Shown piece after piece: positions 1 to 8,361 of a stretch of DNA of 22,430 nucleotides. The stretch spans positions 1 through 22,430 of the forward strand of contig JBEAOO010000025.1 of assembly GCA_041164825.1 (NCBI GenBank), written 5' to 3'. The position numbers and the translations under genes were made by a program. Position 1 is the stretch's first letter; each line of letters starts with the position of its first letter. The notes under the pieces were generated by a model, which saw nothing but the letters and a program-made list of their open reading frames with translations, did not search any database and was not told the origin of the DNA. This DNA comes from JBEAOO01 sp041164825. GTDB lineage: Bacteria; Pseudomonadota; Gammaproteobacteria; Burkholderiales; Burkholderiaceae_C.

Positions 1-674
1 TCGCAGGTCTTGTGCTCCAGGAACATGCGCCAGTCGCTGGGCAGCGCGGCGTAGATCTCGCGGGCGCTCTCCAGGTAGCGGTCGAACGCGCGGCGGAAGT
101 GCTGCTGGCCGGGGAAGTTGCTGCCATCACCCACCCACACGGTGAGCGCCTGGCTGCCGATCTGTTTGCCGATCTCGATGCAGTCGATGTTGTGCGCCAC
201 GGCTTGCGCGCGGGTGGCGGCGTCGCTGTGCGTGAGGCTGCCGAACTTGTAGCTGTGGGCCTGGCCCTTCTGGTCGGAGAAGGTGTTGGAGTTGATGGCG
301 TCAAAGCCCAGGCCGGCCGCGGCCGCGGCTTGGCGCAGCTCGCTGTAGTCGCTGCACTTGTCCCACGGGATGTGCAGCGAGACCGTGGGCGTGGCACGGC
401 CGAGTTGCTGGATGACGCCGCAGTCGGCGATCTTGTCGAACACGTGGCGCGGCTCACCGCCGCCCGGGAAACGGCCGAAGCGCGTGCCACCGGTGCCCAC
501 ACCCCAGCTGGGGATGGCCACACCAAAGGCCGCCACCTGCTGGCGGATGGCTTCGATGTCGATGTCGCGGCGCGCGAGCTGCTCGCCGAGGTGCTCGTAG
601 TCGCTGTTCAGGTGGCGCAGCAGCTTGTCGTTGTGCGTGGCGATCAGCGCGGTGTCAATCACGGGGGTGGTCAT
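1..674 (-). CDS. rhaI: L-rhamnose isomerase, RhaI type (3' end outside window)
   Basis: Reading leftwards from an ATG at 674 there is an open frame of about 224 codons that leaves the window without a stop, so the C-terminus is missing. The translation starts MTTPVIDTALIATHNDK and includes FGVATPSWGVGTGGTRFGRF (residues about 51-70), SLHIPWDKCSDYSEL, AINSNTFSDQ and LTVWVGDGSNFPGQQ. These match the TIM-barrel xylose-isomerase-like L-rhamnose isomerase of the Pseudomonas stutzeri/rhizobial subtype rather than the E. coli RhaA type. The enzyme converts L-rhamnose to L-rhamnulose in the cytoplasm. It lies 26 bp downstream of the aldolase/dehydrogenase gene on the same strand, so the two are probably co-transcribed. 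The ribosome binding site is weak (GAAAGA upstream of the ATG). The family assignment is firm; substrate preference within this promiscuous isomerase group is inferred from the neighbour. Confidence 0.88.
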   Translation of the reverse strand, partial: MTTPVIDTALIATHNDKLLRHLNSDYEHLGEQLARRDIDIEAIRQQVAAFGVAIPSWGVGTGGTRFGRFPGGGEPRHVFDKIADCGVIQQLGRATPTVSLHIPWDKCSDYSELRQAAAAAGLGFDAINSNTFSDQKGQAHSYKFGSLTHSDAATRAQAVAHNIDCIEIGKQIGSQALTVWVGDGSNFPGQQHFRRAFDRYLESAREIYAALPSDWRMFLEHKTC

Positions 675-700
675 GGTGTGTCTTTCGGTGGGGCGCGAGG

Positions 701-2809
701 TCAACGCGTGAAGGCAGCCAAGTTGCCGGCGTCGACATTCAAAATGTTGCCGGTGCTCTTCGCGCTCAGGTGTTCGGCGGCCATGAAGTAGGTGGCTTCG
801 GCGATGTCTTCGGGGAACACGCTGCGCTTGAGCATCGAGCGGTCGCGGTAAAAAGCTTCGAGGTCGCCTTCGTCGATTTTGTTGGCCGCGGCGCGCTCTT
901 CGCTCCACTTGCCGGTCCAGATCTTGGAGCCGCGGATCACCGCATCGGGGTTGACCACGTTGGAGCGGATGCCCAGCGGGGCGCCTTCGAGCGCAAAGCT
1001 GCGGCTCAACTGAATCTCAGCCGCCTTGGCCGCGCAATACGCTGTGGCCTGGTTGCTGGCGACCATGCCGTTCTTGCTGGCGATCATCACCATCGCGCCG
1101 CCGATGGCCTGGGCCTTCATCAGCTTGAAGGCTTCACGCGCCACCAAGAAGTAGCCGGTGGCCAGGATGCTCTGGTTGCGGTTCCACAGCTCGATCGTGG
1201 TCTCCTCAATCGGGGCGGCCGAGGCGATGCCGGCGTTGCTCACCAGGATGTCGATGCCACCGTACTCGCGGGCGGCCTGGCCATAGGCGGCGATCACGCT
1301 GGCCTCGCTGGTCACATCGCAGGTCACGCCGCGCACATGGTCTTTGCCGTAGGCCTTGCCCAAGTCGGCGCTGACGCTGGCCAGGGCCTCGGCATCGATG
1401 TCGGCCAGCACCACGCAGCCACCATCGGCCAAGAAGCGCTTGGCAATCGCCTGGCCAATGCCACCGGCGCCACCGGTCACCAGCGCCACTTTGCCGACCA
1501 TGGGCTTGGCCTGGGGCAAACGTTGCAGCTTGGCTTCTTCGAGCAGCCAGTACTCGATGTCAAACGCCTCTTGTTCGGGCAGGCCCACGTACTCGTCGAC
1601 GGCATTGGCCTCGCGCATCACGTTGATGGCGTTGACGTAGAACTCACCGGCGATGCGCGCAGTGGCCTTGTCCTTGGCGATGGTGACCATGCCGATGCGC
1701 GGCAGCAGGATGACGACCGGGTTGGGGTCGCGCAGCGCCGGGCTGTTGGCGCGTTTGCAGCGCGCGTGGTAGGCGCTGTAGTCGGCGCGGTAGCCGGCCA
1801 GCAGGTCCTGCAGCGCGGTCTTGAGGGCGGCGCCATCGAGGCGATAGGTGGCCTCGGGCACGATCAGCGGGCGGATCTTGGTGCGCAGGAAGTGGTCGGG
1901 GCAGGAGGTGCCCAAGGCGGCCAGCGGTTCGAGCGCGGCGCTGTTGACGAATTCGATCACCTCGGGCGCGGTGTTGAGGTGCAGCAGCTTGGGCGCACTG
2001 TCGGAGGCCAGGCCGCGCAGCACCGGCAGCACACGGGCCAGCGTGGCATCGCTGTCGTCGGCGGCGAGCGTCTCGAAGCGGGCACCGCCAAACACCTGCA
2101 CCTTCTTGGCCGCGCGCTCTTGGGCCAGCCAGGTCTGGGCGCGCTCGATCAGGCCCACGGAGTTGCGGTAGCAGGCCTCCGAGGTGTCGCCCCAGCTGAA
2201 CAGGCCGTGGCCGCCCAGCACGATGCCGCGCAGGCCGGGGTGGCGGGCGTTGTACTCGCCCAGCTGCACGCCCAGCTCGTAGCCCGGGCGCAGCCAGGGC
2301 ATCCAGCCCACCGTGCCTTCGAACACCTTGCGGGTGATGGCTTCGCTGTGCGCCATGGCGGCGATGGCGATCACCGCATCGGGGTGCATGTGATCGACAT
2401 GCGCATAGGGCAACGAGGCGTGCAGCGGCGTGTCGATGGAGGCGGCGCGGCTGTTGAGGTTGAAGGTGCAGTGTGGCAGGTAGCCGACCATCTCGTCTTC
2501 GTGCTCGCGGCCGCGGTACAGGCCCTTGAGGGCGCGCAGCTTGTCCATGTAGAGGGTGGAGAAGCCGTCGAGCTTCATCGAGCCCACATCGCCACCCGAG
2601 CCCTTGACCCACAGCACTTCCACGTCCTGGCCCGTCAGCGGATCTTTCTGCCAGATCTTGGCCGAGGTGTTGCCGCCGCCGTAGTTGGTGATGCGCAGGT
2701 CCGAGCCCAGCAGGTTGCTGCGATAGAGCAGCTGGCCGGGCGCATCGAGGGTGGCGGCGCGGGCGGCGTCCCATTGCGGGAAGGGGGTGGGGGTGGTGCT
2801 TGGCGACAT
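701..2809 (-). CDS. rhaD: Bifunctional rhamnulose-1-phosphate aldolase / short-chain dehydrogenase
   Basis: This 702-residue fusion has a class II aldolase/adducin-like N-terminal half (about 20-400), with GGNTSAK at 44-50, the histidine-rich HVDHMHPD at 137-144 and GGHGLFSWGDT near 199. The C-terminal half (about 437-702) is a short-chain dehydrogenase with the nucleotide-binding TGGAGGIG at 445-452, NAG at 525-527 and the catalytic set S578, Y591 and K595 (YCAAK). In this family the aldolase splits L-rhamnulose-1-phosphate into DHAP and L-lactaldehyde, and the dehydrogenase domain is thought to oxidise the lactaldehyde to lactate. It is the first gene of the operon with rhaI; a rhamnulokinase is expected nearby but is not in view. 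No Shine-Dalgarno sequence is evident before the ATG, but the N-terminus aligns with the expected family start. Both halves keep their key residues. Confidence 0.93.
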   Translation of the reverse strand: MSPSTTPTPFPQWDAARAATLDAPGQLLYRSNLLGSDLRITNYGGGNTSAKIWQKDPLTGQDVEVLWVKGSGGDVGSMKLDGFSTLYMDKLRALKGLYRGREHEDEMVGYLPHCTFNLNSRAASIDTPLHASLPYAHVDHMHPDAVIAIAAMAHSEAITRKVFEGTVGWMPWLRPGYELGVQLGEYNARHPGLRGIVLGGHGLFSWGDTSEACYRNSVGLIERAQTWLAQERAAKKVQVFGGARFETLAADDSDATLARVLPVLRGLASDSAPKLLHLNTAPEVIEFVNSAALEPLAALGTSCPDHFLRTKIRPLIVPEATYRLDGAALKTALQDLLAGYRADYSAYHARCKRANSPALRDPNPVVILLPRIGMVTIAKDKATARIAGEFYVNAINVMREANAVDEYVGLPEQEAFDIEYWLLEEAKLQRLPQAKPMVGKVALVTGGAGGIGQAIAKRFLADGGCVVLADIDAEALASVSADLGKAYGKDHVRGVTCDVTSEASVIAAYGQAAREYGGIDILVSNAGIASAAPIEETTIELWNRNQSILATGYFLVAREAFKLMKAQAIGGAMVMIASKNGMVASNQATAYCAAKAAEIQLSRSFALEGAPLGIRSNVVNPDAVIRGSKIWTGKWSEERAAANKIDEGDLEAFYRDRSMLKRSVFPEDIAEATYFMAAEHLSAKSTGNILNVDAGNLAAFTR

Positions 2810-2918
2810 GGTGTTCGGGGCGGTTTGCAGTGCGGTGTGGAGGGCGCTGGTGTGCGCGACTGGGATGAAATCTATGGCGCCGCGACCAAAACAACAAATA
2901 AGATCCGCTAGCCGAATT

Positions 2919-2935
2919 CATAAGAATTACTTTTG
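2919..2935. promoter_or_regulatory. Candidate LysR-type operator in the rhaD/lysR gap
   Basis: The 213-bp gap between divergent rhaD and the LysR gene contains an AT-rich island (about 2885-2936) in otherwise GC-rich DNA. Inside it is the imperfect dyad CATAAG-AATTA-CTTTTG (five of six arm positions pair), overlapping a second dyad ATTC-ATAA-GAAT at 2917-2928. LysR-type regulators usually bind such interrupted dyads between themselves and a divergent target. The site is visible in the sequence; its function is inference. Confidence 0.35.
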
Positions 2936-3022
2936 AAAGCCTTGGGAGCCGCTCGGCACCCCCGAAAGCACCGCCTCCAGGCGGCCGCGGCTCAGTGCAT
3001 CCCCTAGGTCAAAGACCCCACG

Positions 3023-3946
3023 ATGAAAAATCTCAACCTGCGCCAACTTCAGGTTTTCGAGACCGCCGCCACGACAGGCAGCCACGCCGAGGCCGCAGAC
3101 ACCCTGGGCCTGAGCCAGCCTGCGGTGTCGATGCATTTGCGGCAGTTGGAGGCCGAGCTGGGCGCGCCCTTGTTTGTGGGCCGCGGGCGCACGCGCCAGC
3201 TCACCGAGAGCGGCGCCGAGCTGCTGCGCCATGCGCGGGTGATCCTGGCGCAGGTGCAGGCGGCCGAGGCCTCGTTGGCCGCGCTGCAAGGCAGCAGCAC
3301 ACGCGGCCTGCTGCACCTGGGCGTGGTGCCCACGGCCAACTACTTTGCGCCGCTGCTGATGATGGCGTTCCGCCAGCGCTACCCCGAGGTGACGCTGCGC
3401 CTGACGGTGGACCGACGCGACGCCATCCTGGCGCTGCTGCAGGAGCACCGCATCGACCTGGCGATTGGCGGCTACCCGCCCTCAGAGGCCGATGTGGAGG
3501 CCGAAGGTTTTGCCCGCCACCCGCACTGCATCGTGGCCCCGGCCGACCACCCGCTGGCGAAGCGGCGCAAACTGCAATGGGCTGATCTGAACGACGAGCC
3601 CTTCATCTTCCGCGAGCGCGGCTCGGCCACGCGGCAGTTCCTGGAGCACCTGCTGGCGTCGCAATCGCTGCGGGTGAAGGTGGGCATCGAGCTGGCCGGC
3701 AACGAGACCGTGAAGCAGGCGGTGATGGCCGGCATGGGGTTGACCTTCATGTCGGCCCACGCCTTCCAGACCGAGTTGGCCGCGGGACGCATCGGCGTGC
3801 TGGATCTGCAGGGCATGCCCAAGGAGCTGGACTGGTGCGTGCTGCAGCGCCGCGACTCGGTGCTCTCGGGCGTGACGGCGGCGTTTCGCGAGTTTGTGCT
3901 GGCCGAGGGCGCGGCCATGATTGCGTGCAAGGTGCGGCCGGGTTGA
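3023..3946 (+). CDS. LysR family transcriptional regulator
   Basis: The 307-residue length is typical of the family. Residues 5-64 form the winged helix-turn-helix, with LRQLQVFETAATTGSHAEAA and LSQPAVSMHLRQLEAELG including the recognition helix. Residues about 93-300 form the periplasmic-binding-protein-like effector domain, with GVVPTANYF, IDLAIGGYPP and GNETVKQAVMAGMGLTFM; the last resembles CbbR/CysB-like regulators. The effector cannot be read from sequence. The gene diverges from rhaD, the common arrangement for a LysR regulator and its target. However, rhamnose operons are more often controlled by DeoR- or AraC-type proteins, so control of rhaD is a guess; it may instead control an unlinked target plus itself. 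The ATG at 3023 gives the standard family N-terminus, with only a weak upstream AGGT. Confidence 0.9.
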   Translation: MKNLNLRQLQVFETAATTGSHAEAADTLGLSQPAVSMHLRQLEAELGAPLFVGRGRTRQLTESGAELLRHARVILAQVQAAEASLAALQGSSTRGLLHLGVVPTANYFAPLLMMAFRQRYPEVTLRLTVDRRDAILALLQEHRIDLAIGGYPPSEADVEAEGFARHPHCIVAPADHPLAKRRKLQWADLNDEPFIFRERGSATRQFLEHLLASQSLRVKVGIELAGNETVKQAVMAGMGLTFMSAHAFQTELAAGRIGVLDLQGMPKELDWCVLQRRDSVLSGVTAAFREFVLAEGAAMIACKVRPG

Positions 3947-3980
3947 GGCTGACCGCAGGCGCCCACACCGGCTCGGCCGC

Positions 3981-4736
3981 TCAGGCCTCGCGGCCGAACG
4001 CCGCGTTGAAAAACGCCACCGTCTCGGCAAAGGCCGCATCGGTGCATTGCGGGTCAAAGCGCGGGCCTTCGTCGCGCATGAAGGCGTGCTCGGCGGGGTA
4101 GATGCGGCGCTCGAAGGGCACGCCTTGTTGTCGCAGCGCGCCCTCCACCAGCTCGCGCCCGGCAGGTGGGATGTGCGGGTCGTGCTCGCCCCAGACCAAC
4201 ATCAAACGCCCTTGGATCTCGGCCAGGCGTTGCAAGGTGCCAGCATCTTCATCAAGACCCAATTTGCCGTTGTGCACGCCGGTGGGATAGAAACAGGTGG
4301 TAGCGCGCACGTCGGGCTGCAGGGCCGCGCGCATCGCCAGATGGCCACCGATGCAAAAGCCGGCGGCGCCCAGCTGGCCTGGGGCGACCGAAGGCAGCGC
4401 GGCCAAGTGATCAAGTGCCAGGCGGCAGTCGGCGTCGAAATGCGCCACCGGGGTGCGCAGCGCATCGTTGAGACCACGGGTGCGGCCGGCGTCGTCAAAC
4501 GGAATCACGCTGCCCGCGGGCTCGATGCGGCTGTAGATCTCGGGCGCGAGCACGGTGAAGCCGTGGCCGGCCAAGCGCACACAGGCGCGCAGCATGGGGC
4601 CGGTGAGTTGGAAGATGTCGGAGAAAAACAAGATGCCCGGGGTTGGCCGCGGGCTGTGGGGCACGGCCACCCAACAGCGCATGGGCGGCTGCCGCGCGCC
4701 GGTGGGTAAATCAACATGCGAGGTGGTGACGATCAT
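3981..4736 (-). CDS. Dienelactone hydrolase family protein
   Basis: A 251-residue alpha/beta hydrolase of the dienelactone hydrolase family. The nucleophile motif is GFCIGGH with C128, and the other triad members are D186 in GEHDPHIP and H217 in AEHAF; the Cys-Asp-His triad is typical of this family. No signal peptide is seen, so it is probably cytoplasmic. Family members hydrolyse lactones such as dienelactone or related esters, but many are uncharacterised and no aromatic-degradation genes are adjacent, so the substrate is unknown. The frame stays open upstream to about 4880, but I chose the ATG at 4736. It has GGAGAG seven bases upstream, and the longer version adds an arginine/proline-rich stretch unlike the family. 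It converges with the LysR gene and diverges from the histidine kinase. Confidence 0.88.
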   Translation of the reverse strand: MIVTTSHVDLPTGARQPPMRCWVAVPHSPRPTPGILFFSDIFQLTGPMLRACVRLAGHGFTVLAPEIYSRIEPAGSVIPFDDAGRTRGLNDALRTPVAHFDADCRLALDHLAALPSVAPGQLGAAGFCIGGHLAMRAALQPDVRATTCFYPTGVHNGKLGLDEDAGTLQRLAEIQGRLMLVWGEHDPHIPPAGRELVEGALRQQGVPFERRIYPAEHAFMRDEGPRFDPQCTDAAFAETVAFFNAAFGREA

Positions 4737-4848
4737 GGACGCTCTCCGCTGAGTCGGGGGTGATGAAGGGGAGGTCGGGCCGCACGGGCCCCACACCGGC
4801 CGCGGGACGCAGCGGCGGCAAGCCCGCCGGTCGGTGGCGCGCGACGGC

Positions 4849-4878
4849 ACTATACGGCCCGGGGTGCCACCTTGTAAC
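4849..4878 (-). promoter_or_regulatory. Possible promoter of the dienelactone hydrolase gene
   Basis: On the minus strand a -10-like TATAGT (plus-strand 4849-4854) is preceded at 18 bp by GTTACA (4873-4878). Each half matches part of the sigma-70 consensus, and the spacing is slightly long. The predicted 5' leader would be about 105 nt. The adjacent TTGTTACAA at 4872-4880 is a small palindrome. This is an unproven pattern match. Confidence 0.3.
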
Positions 4879-5005
4879 AATGACGGCGCTTGCGACGCCG
4901 GGCGGCGGGCTGAAACCGGGCAGGCTGGTGGTAGTCTGACGGTGCTGTGCCGCGCCGGCTCGCCCCGCCAAGGCCGAGCGACCTCAACCGACGACGCCCT
5001 GCGTC

Positions 5006-8000
5006 ATGCCCACTCGTCCCCTGAACGCCCCTGCCCCTCGCCCCACCAAGCGCCCGCTGCACTGGCTGCTCGGCAATGCACTCACCTGCGCGGCCTATGT
5101 GGCCGCGGGGTGGTTGGGCCTGTTGTTGGCGATGCCGCCCGATTTCGCCTCGCCGTTCTACCCGTCGGCGGGCATCGCGCTGGCTTGCGTGCTGGTGTGG
5201 GGCAAGGGGGTGGCGCCTGGGGTGGCCCTCGGCGCCTTCATCGTCAATGTGGGTCTGCAACGGCAGGTGCCCTGGGGATGGGCGCAGATGCTGGTGCCCG
5301 CCGTCATTGGCGGGGGGGCGGCGCTGCAGGCGGTCGCGGGGGCGTGGCTGGTCAAACGCTGGGTGCGCCAACCGCAATTGCTGACAGAACCGCGAGACAT
5401 CGGCTTGTTTTATGTGGCGGGGGCGGTGATCGCCTGCGCCACCAGCGCCAGCCTGGCGGTCGGCACCCTCGGTCTCACAGGCGCCATCGCCCCCAGCAGT
5501 CTGCTCTATGTGTGGCTCACCTGGTGGGCCGGCGACACCTTGGGCGTGATGGTGGGCGCACCGATTGCGTTGGCCTGGATCGGCCAACCGCGCGAGGCCT
5601 GGGCGCCGCGGCGCCTCACGGTCGGTTTGCCGCTGCTGGCCACCACCGTGCTGGTGGGTATCGGCATTGCGCAGGTGGCCCACTGGCGACTGGAACGCGA
5701 AGACGCGGCCTTCGAACACGAGGCCTTCAATGCGAATGCGGCGCTGAGCGCCAAACTCACGCAGCCGCTGTCGGCGCTGCAGGGCCTCAAAGGCGTGTAC
5801 GCGAGCTCTGAAGACGTCACCCGCGACGAGTTCCGGCACGCCAGCGAAGATTGGTTGCAGGGCGACGTCGCGCTGCGCGCGCTGGGCTGGAGCGAGCGCC
5901 TGCGCGCCGAGGAGATTGCCGATTTCGAAGCGCGCATGCGGGCCGAAGGTTTGCCGCGCTTTCGGGTGAAAAACCGCGGCGCGGGCGATCAACTCGCGTC
6001 GCCCGACCGCAATGGGCCCGACGTGGTGGCGATCACCTTCATCGAGCCCATGCTCGGCAACGACAGCGCATTGGGCGTCAACAGCCTCTCGGTGGAGGCG
6101 GCCCGGGAAGCGATCGACCACACGGTGATCACCGGTGCGCCGGCGGCATCGCGCGGCTTTGTGCTCAGCCAAGACCGCGATGCCAGCGGCAACGGTCAAC
6201 GGCCCGGCACCGGCGTGGTGGCCTACCAAGCCATCTATCGCGGCGGGGACCAGGGTGTGGAGGCGCGCCGCAAATCTTTCGCTGGCGTGGTGTTTGCCAC
6301 CATGCGCATGGACCGCATGCTGCAAAGCGTCAACGCCGCCTTGGTGGCGCCGCTCACCTTGTGCCTGATCGATGCCGACGCGGCCACGGGTCACCAGGTG
6401 CTGGCCGGCGAGCCGCAATGCGACCTCAACACCGCCCAACCCATGCGCCGCCTGGCGCACGATTTTGCGGGCCGGCACTGGCAGTTGCAGGTGCAGCGCG
6501 CCGTCACCGACAAGCCGGTGCAGGCCGATGCCAGTGCCTGGCTGATGTCGGTGGTGAGCCTGCTCGGTGCCAGCCTGCTGGGCGCGCTGCTGCTCACGGT
6601 GACCGGCCGCGCCCGCCGCATTGAAACGGCAGTGCGCGAGCGCACTTCCGAGCTGGTGGCCGAGGTGCGCGAACGCCACCAGGCCGAAACCGCGCTGCGC
6701 GTGAGCGAACAACGGTTTCGCAACATCTTCAACCACGTGCCGGTGGCGCTGGTGTACGCCGACCTCGACGGCCGTGTGCGCGAGGCCAACCCGCGCTACT
6801 GCGAGCTCTCGGGTTACCACGCGGCCGATCTGCTGGGCCGCCGCCTCGACGACCTCACCCACCCCGAGGACACGGCACAAGACGTGACGCTCACCGCCCG
6901 GCTGATCGACGGTTCGTTGCCGCTGTTCACCCGCAACAAGCGCCAAGTGGCCAAGAACGGCGAGATCGTTTGGGTGCAGTCGACCGTGACGCTGCTGCGC
7001 GACCCGGAAGGCCGGCCGCTGCGCATCGTGGCCGCAGTGCAAGACATCACCGAGCATCTGCGCCTGGCCGATGCCGAGCGAGCGCGCGACGCGGCCGAGG
7101 CCGCCAACCAGGCCAAGAGCGAGTTCCTCTCGCGCATGAGCCACGAGTTGCGCACGCCGCTGAACGCGATGCTGGGCTTTGCGCAGCTGCTGGAAATCGA
7201 CCAACGCCACCCACTGGACGAGGCGCAACGCCCCTGGGTCGGGCAAATTCAAAGCGCGGGCTGGCACCTGCTGGAAATGATCAACGATGTGCTTGATCTC
7301 TCGCGCATCGAATCGGGCAACCTGCGCCTGCAGGCCCACACGCTGACCCTGCCCGACGAGTTGCAGGCCGCGCTGGCCCTGGTGACGCAAGACGCCCAGA
7401 AGCGCGGCATCACCATCAGCACCGACCTCGCCAACGACGCGCTGCGTGTGCGCGGCGACGCCACGCGGGTCAAACAAATCCTGATCAATCTGCTGAGCAA
7501 CGCCGTCAAATACAACACCGACCACGGCCTCATCCGGGTGATCAGCCGCTCGCTGGGCGCGGTGATCTCGGTGTCTGTGACCGACACCGGCCTGGGCATG
7601 ACGCCCGAGCAGTTGGGCGCGCTGTTCCAGCCCTTCAACCGGCTGGGGCGCGAACACACGGCGCTGCAAGGCACAGGCATTGGCCTGGTGATCAGCCAGC
7701 GCCTGGCCGAGCTGATGGGCGGCACGCTCTCTGCCCACAGCGTGCCCGACGAGGGCTCGACCTTTGTATTGACCCTGCCTGCGGTGGTGGTCGACACCGA
7801 CACCCAGCCGTCCGAGCTCGACATGCTGACACCGTCGGCCGCCGGCTACCACCGCCGACGCGTGCTCTATGTGGAAGACAACGAGACCAACATCGAAGTG
7901 ATGCGCGGCATCTTGGCCCAGCGGCCCCAAGTGGAGCTGGAGGTGGCCATGACCGGCCGAGACGGCTTGAGCGCCATCGCCACATCGCCGCCCGACGTGT

Positions 8001-8239
8001 TGCTGCTCGACATGAACTTGCCCGACATGACGGGCATCGAGCTGCTCAAAACCCTGCGCAGCAACCCCGCCCTGCGCGACCTCCCGGTGGTGGTGGTATC
8101 GGCCGATGCGCTGGGTGGGCAGGTGGATGCGGCGCTGCAAGCCGGCGCGCTGCGCTACCTGACCAAGCCGGTCAATGTGGGTGAATTGCTGCGCACCGTG
8201 GACGCGCTGCTCCATGAGGCCGAGACGCGCTTCGGTTGA
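5006..8239 (+). CDS. Hybrid sensor histidine kinase (MASE1-CHASE-PAS-HisKA-HATPase-REC)
   Basis: This 1077-residue protein has several transmembrane helices over residues 18-225 (a MASE1-like sensor). A CHASE-like extracytoplasmic domain follows at about 235-480, with FIEPMLGNDSALGVN, AREAIDHTV and RGFVLSQ, then another helix at 512-532 and a short coiled segment. A PAS domain with PAC-like end lies at about 566-690 (SEQRFRNIFNHVP, VAAVQDITE). The kinase core has the phospho-acceptor H713 in SHELRTPLN, an N box NLLSNAVKYN (828-837), DTGLGM (860-865) and GTGIGL (889-894). The receiver (about 951-1077) has E957/D958, phospho-acceptor D1002, S1032 and K1054. All catalytic residues are present, so it should be active. 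The domain order suggests that an external ligand drives phosphorelay to a separate histidine phosphotransfer protein. No partner regulator is encoded in the window, so its output is unknown. No clear Shine-Dalgarno precedes the ATG. Confidence 0.93.
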   Translation: MPTRPLNAPAPRPTKRPLHWLLGNALTCAAYVAAGWLGLLLAMPPDFASPFYPSAGIALACVLVWGKGVAPGVALGAFIVNVGLQRQVPWGWAQMLVPAVIGGGAALQAVAGAWLVKRWVRQPQLLTEPRDIGLFYVAGAVIACATSASLAVGTLGLTGAIAPSSLLYVWLTWWAGDTLGVMVGAPIALAWIGQPREAWAPRRLTVGLPLLATTVLVGIGIAQVAHWRLEREDAAFEHEAFNANAALSAKLTQPLSALQGLKGVYASSEDVTRDEFRHASEDWLQGDVALRALGWSERLRAEEIADFEARMRAEGLPRFRVKNRGAGDQLASPDRNGPDVVAITFIEPMLGNDSALGVNSLSVEAAREAIDHTVITGAPAASRGFVLSQDRDASGNGQRPGTGVVAYQAIYRGGDQGVEARRKSFAGVVFATMRMDRMLQSVNAALVAPLTLCLIDADAATGHQVLAGEPQCDLNTAQPMRRLAHDFAGRHWQLQVQRAVTDKPVQADASAWLMSVVSLLGASLLGALLLTVTGRARRIETAVRERTSELVAEVRERHQAETALRVSEQRFRNIFNHVPVALVYADLDGRVREANPRYCELSGYHAADLLGRRLDDLTHPEDTAQDVTLTARLIDGSLPLFTRNKRQVAKNGEIVWVQSTVTLLRDPEGRPLRIVAAVQDITEHLRLADAERARDAAEAANQAKSEFLSRMSHELRTPLNAMLGFAQLLEIDQRHPLDEAQRPWVGQIQSAGWHLLEMINDVLDLSRIESGNLRLQAHTLTLPDELQAALALVTQDAQKRGITISTDLANDALRVRGDATRVKQILINLLSNAVKYNTDHGLIRVISRSLGAVISVSVTDTGLGMTPEQLGALFQPFNRLGREHTALQGTGIGLVISQRLAELMGGTLSAHSVPDEGSTFVLTLPAVVVDTDTQPSELDMLTPSAAGYHRRRVLYVEDNETNIEVMRGILAQRPQVELEVAMTGRDGLSAIATSPPDVLLLDMNLPDMTGIELLKTLRSNPALRDLPVVVVSADALGGQVDAALQAGALRYLTKPVNVGELLRTVDALLHEAETRFG

Positions 8240-8279
8240 GGCCAGGCTGGCGCACTTGAGCGGCACCCGTTGTGGAAGT

Positions 8280-8311
8280 TCTCCGTGGTCGGGAATCTCC
8301 GTGGTCGGGAA
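8280..8311. repeat. Perfect 16-bp tandem duplication
   Basis: TCTCCGTGGTCGGGAA occurs twice back to back (8280-8295 and 8296-8311), 41 bp after the histidine kinase stop codon. It lies at the start of the 327-bp non-coding stretch 8240-8566. No third copy is seen in the window. It may be a replication-slippage duplication or a short binding-site repeat. Confidence 0.9.
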
Positions 8312-8361
8312 GTTAGGTTCCGGGCACGGAGGCTCAACTCATGCCGAGGCAGCCGCTCGGA

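Noticed and set aside
4737..4880. N-terminal extension of the dienelactone hydrolase
   Set aside because: The extra 48 residues are Arg/Pro/Cys-rich and unlike the family, and a good GGAGAG site precedes the ATG at 4736.
4850..8266. 1138-codon open frame on the minus strand opposite the histidine kinase
   Set aside because: Its residues (long runs rich in His, Gln, Arg, Val) show no family motif, and the plus strand has a full set of kinase motifs. It is the usual antisense artefact of high-GC codon bias.
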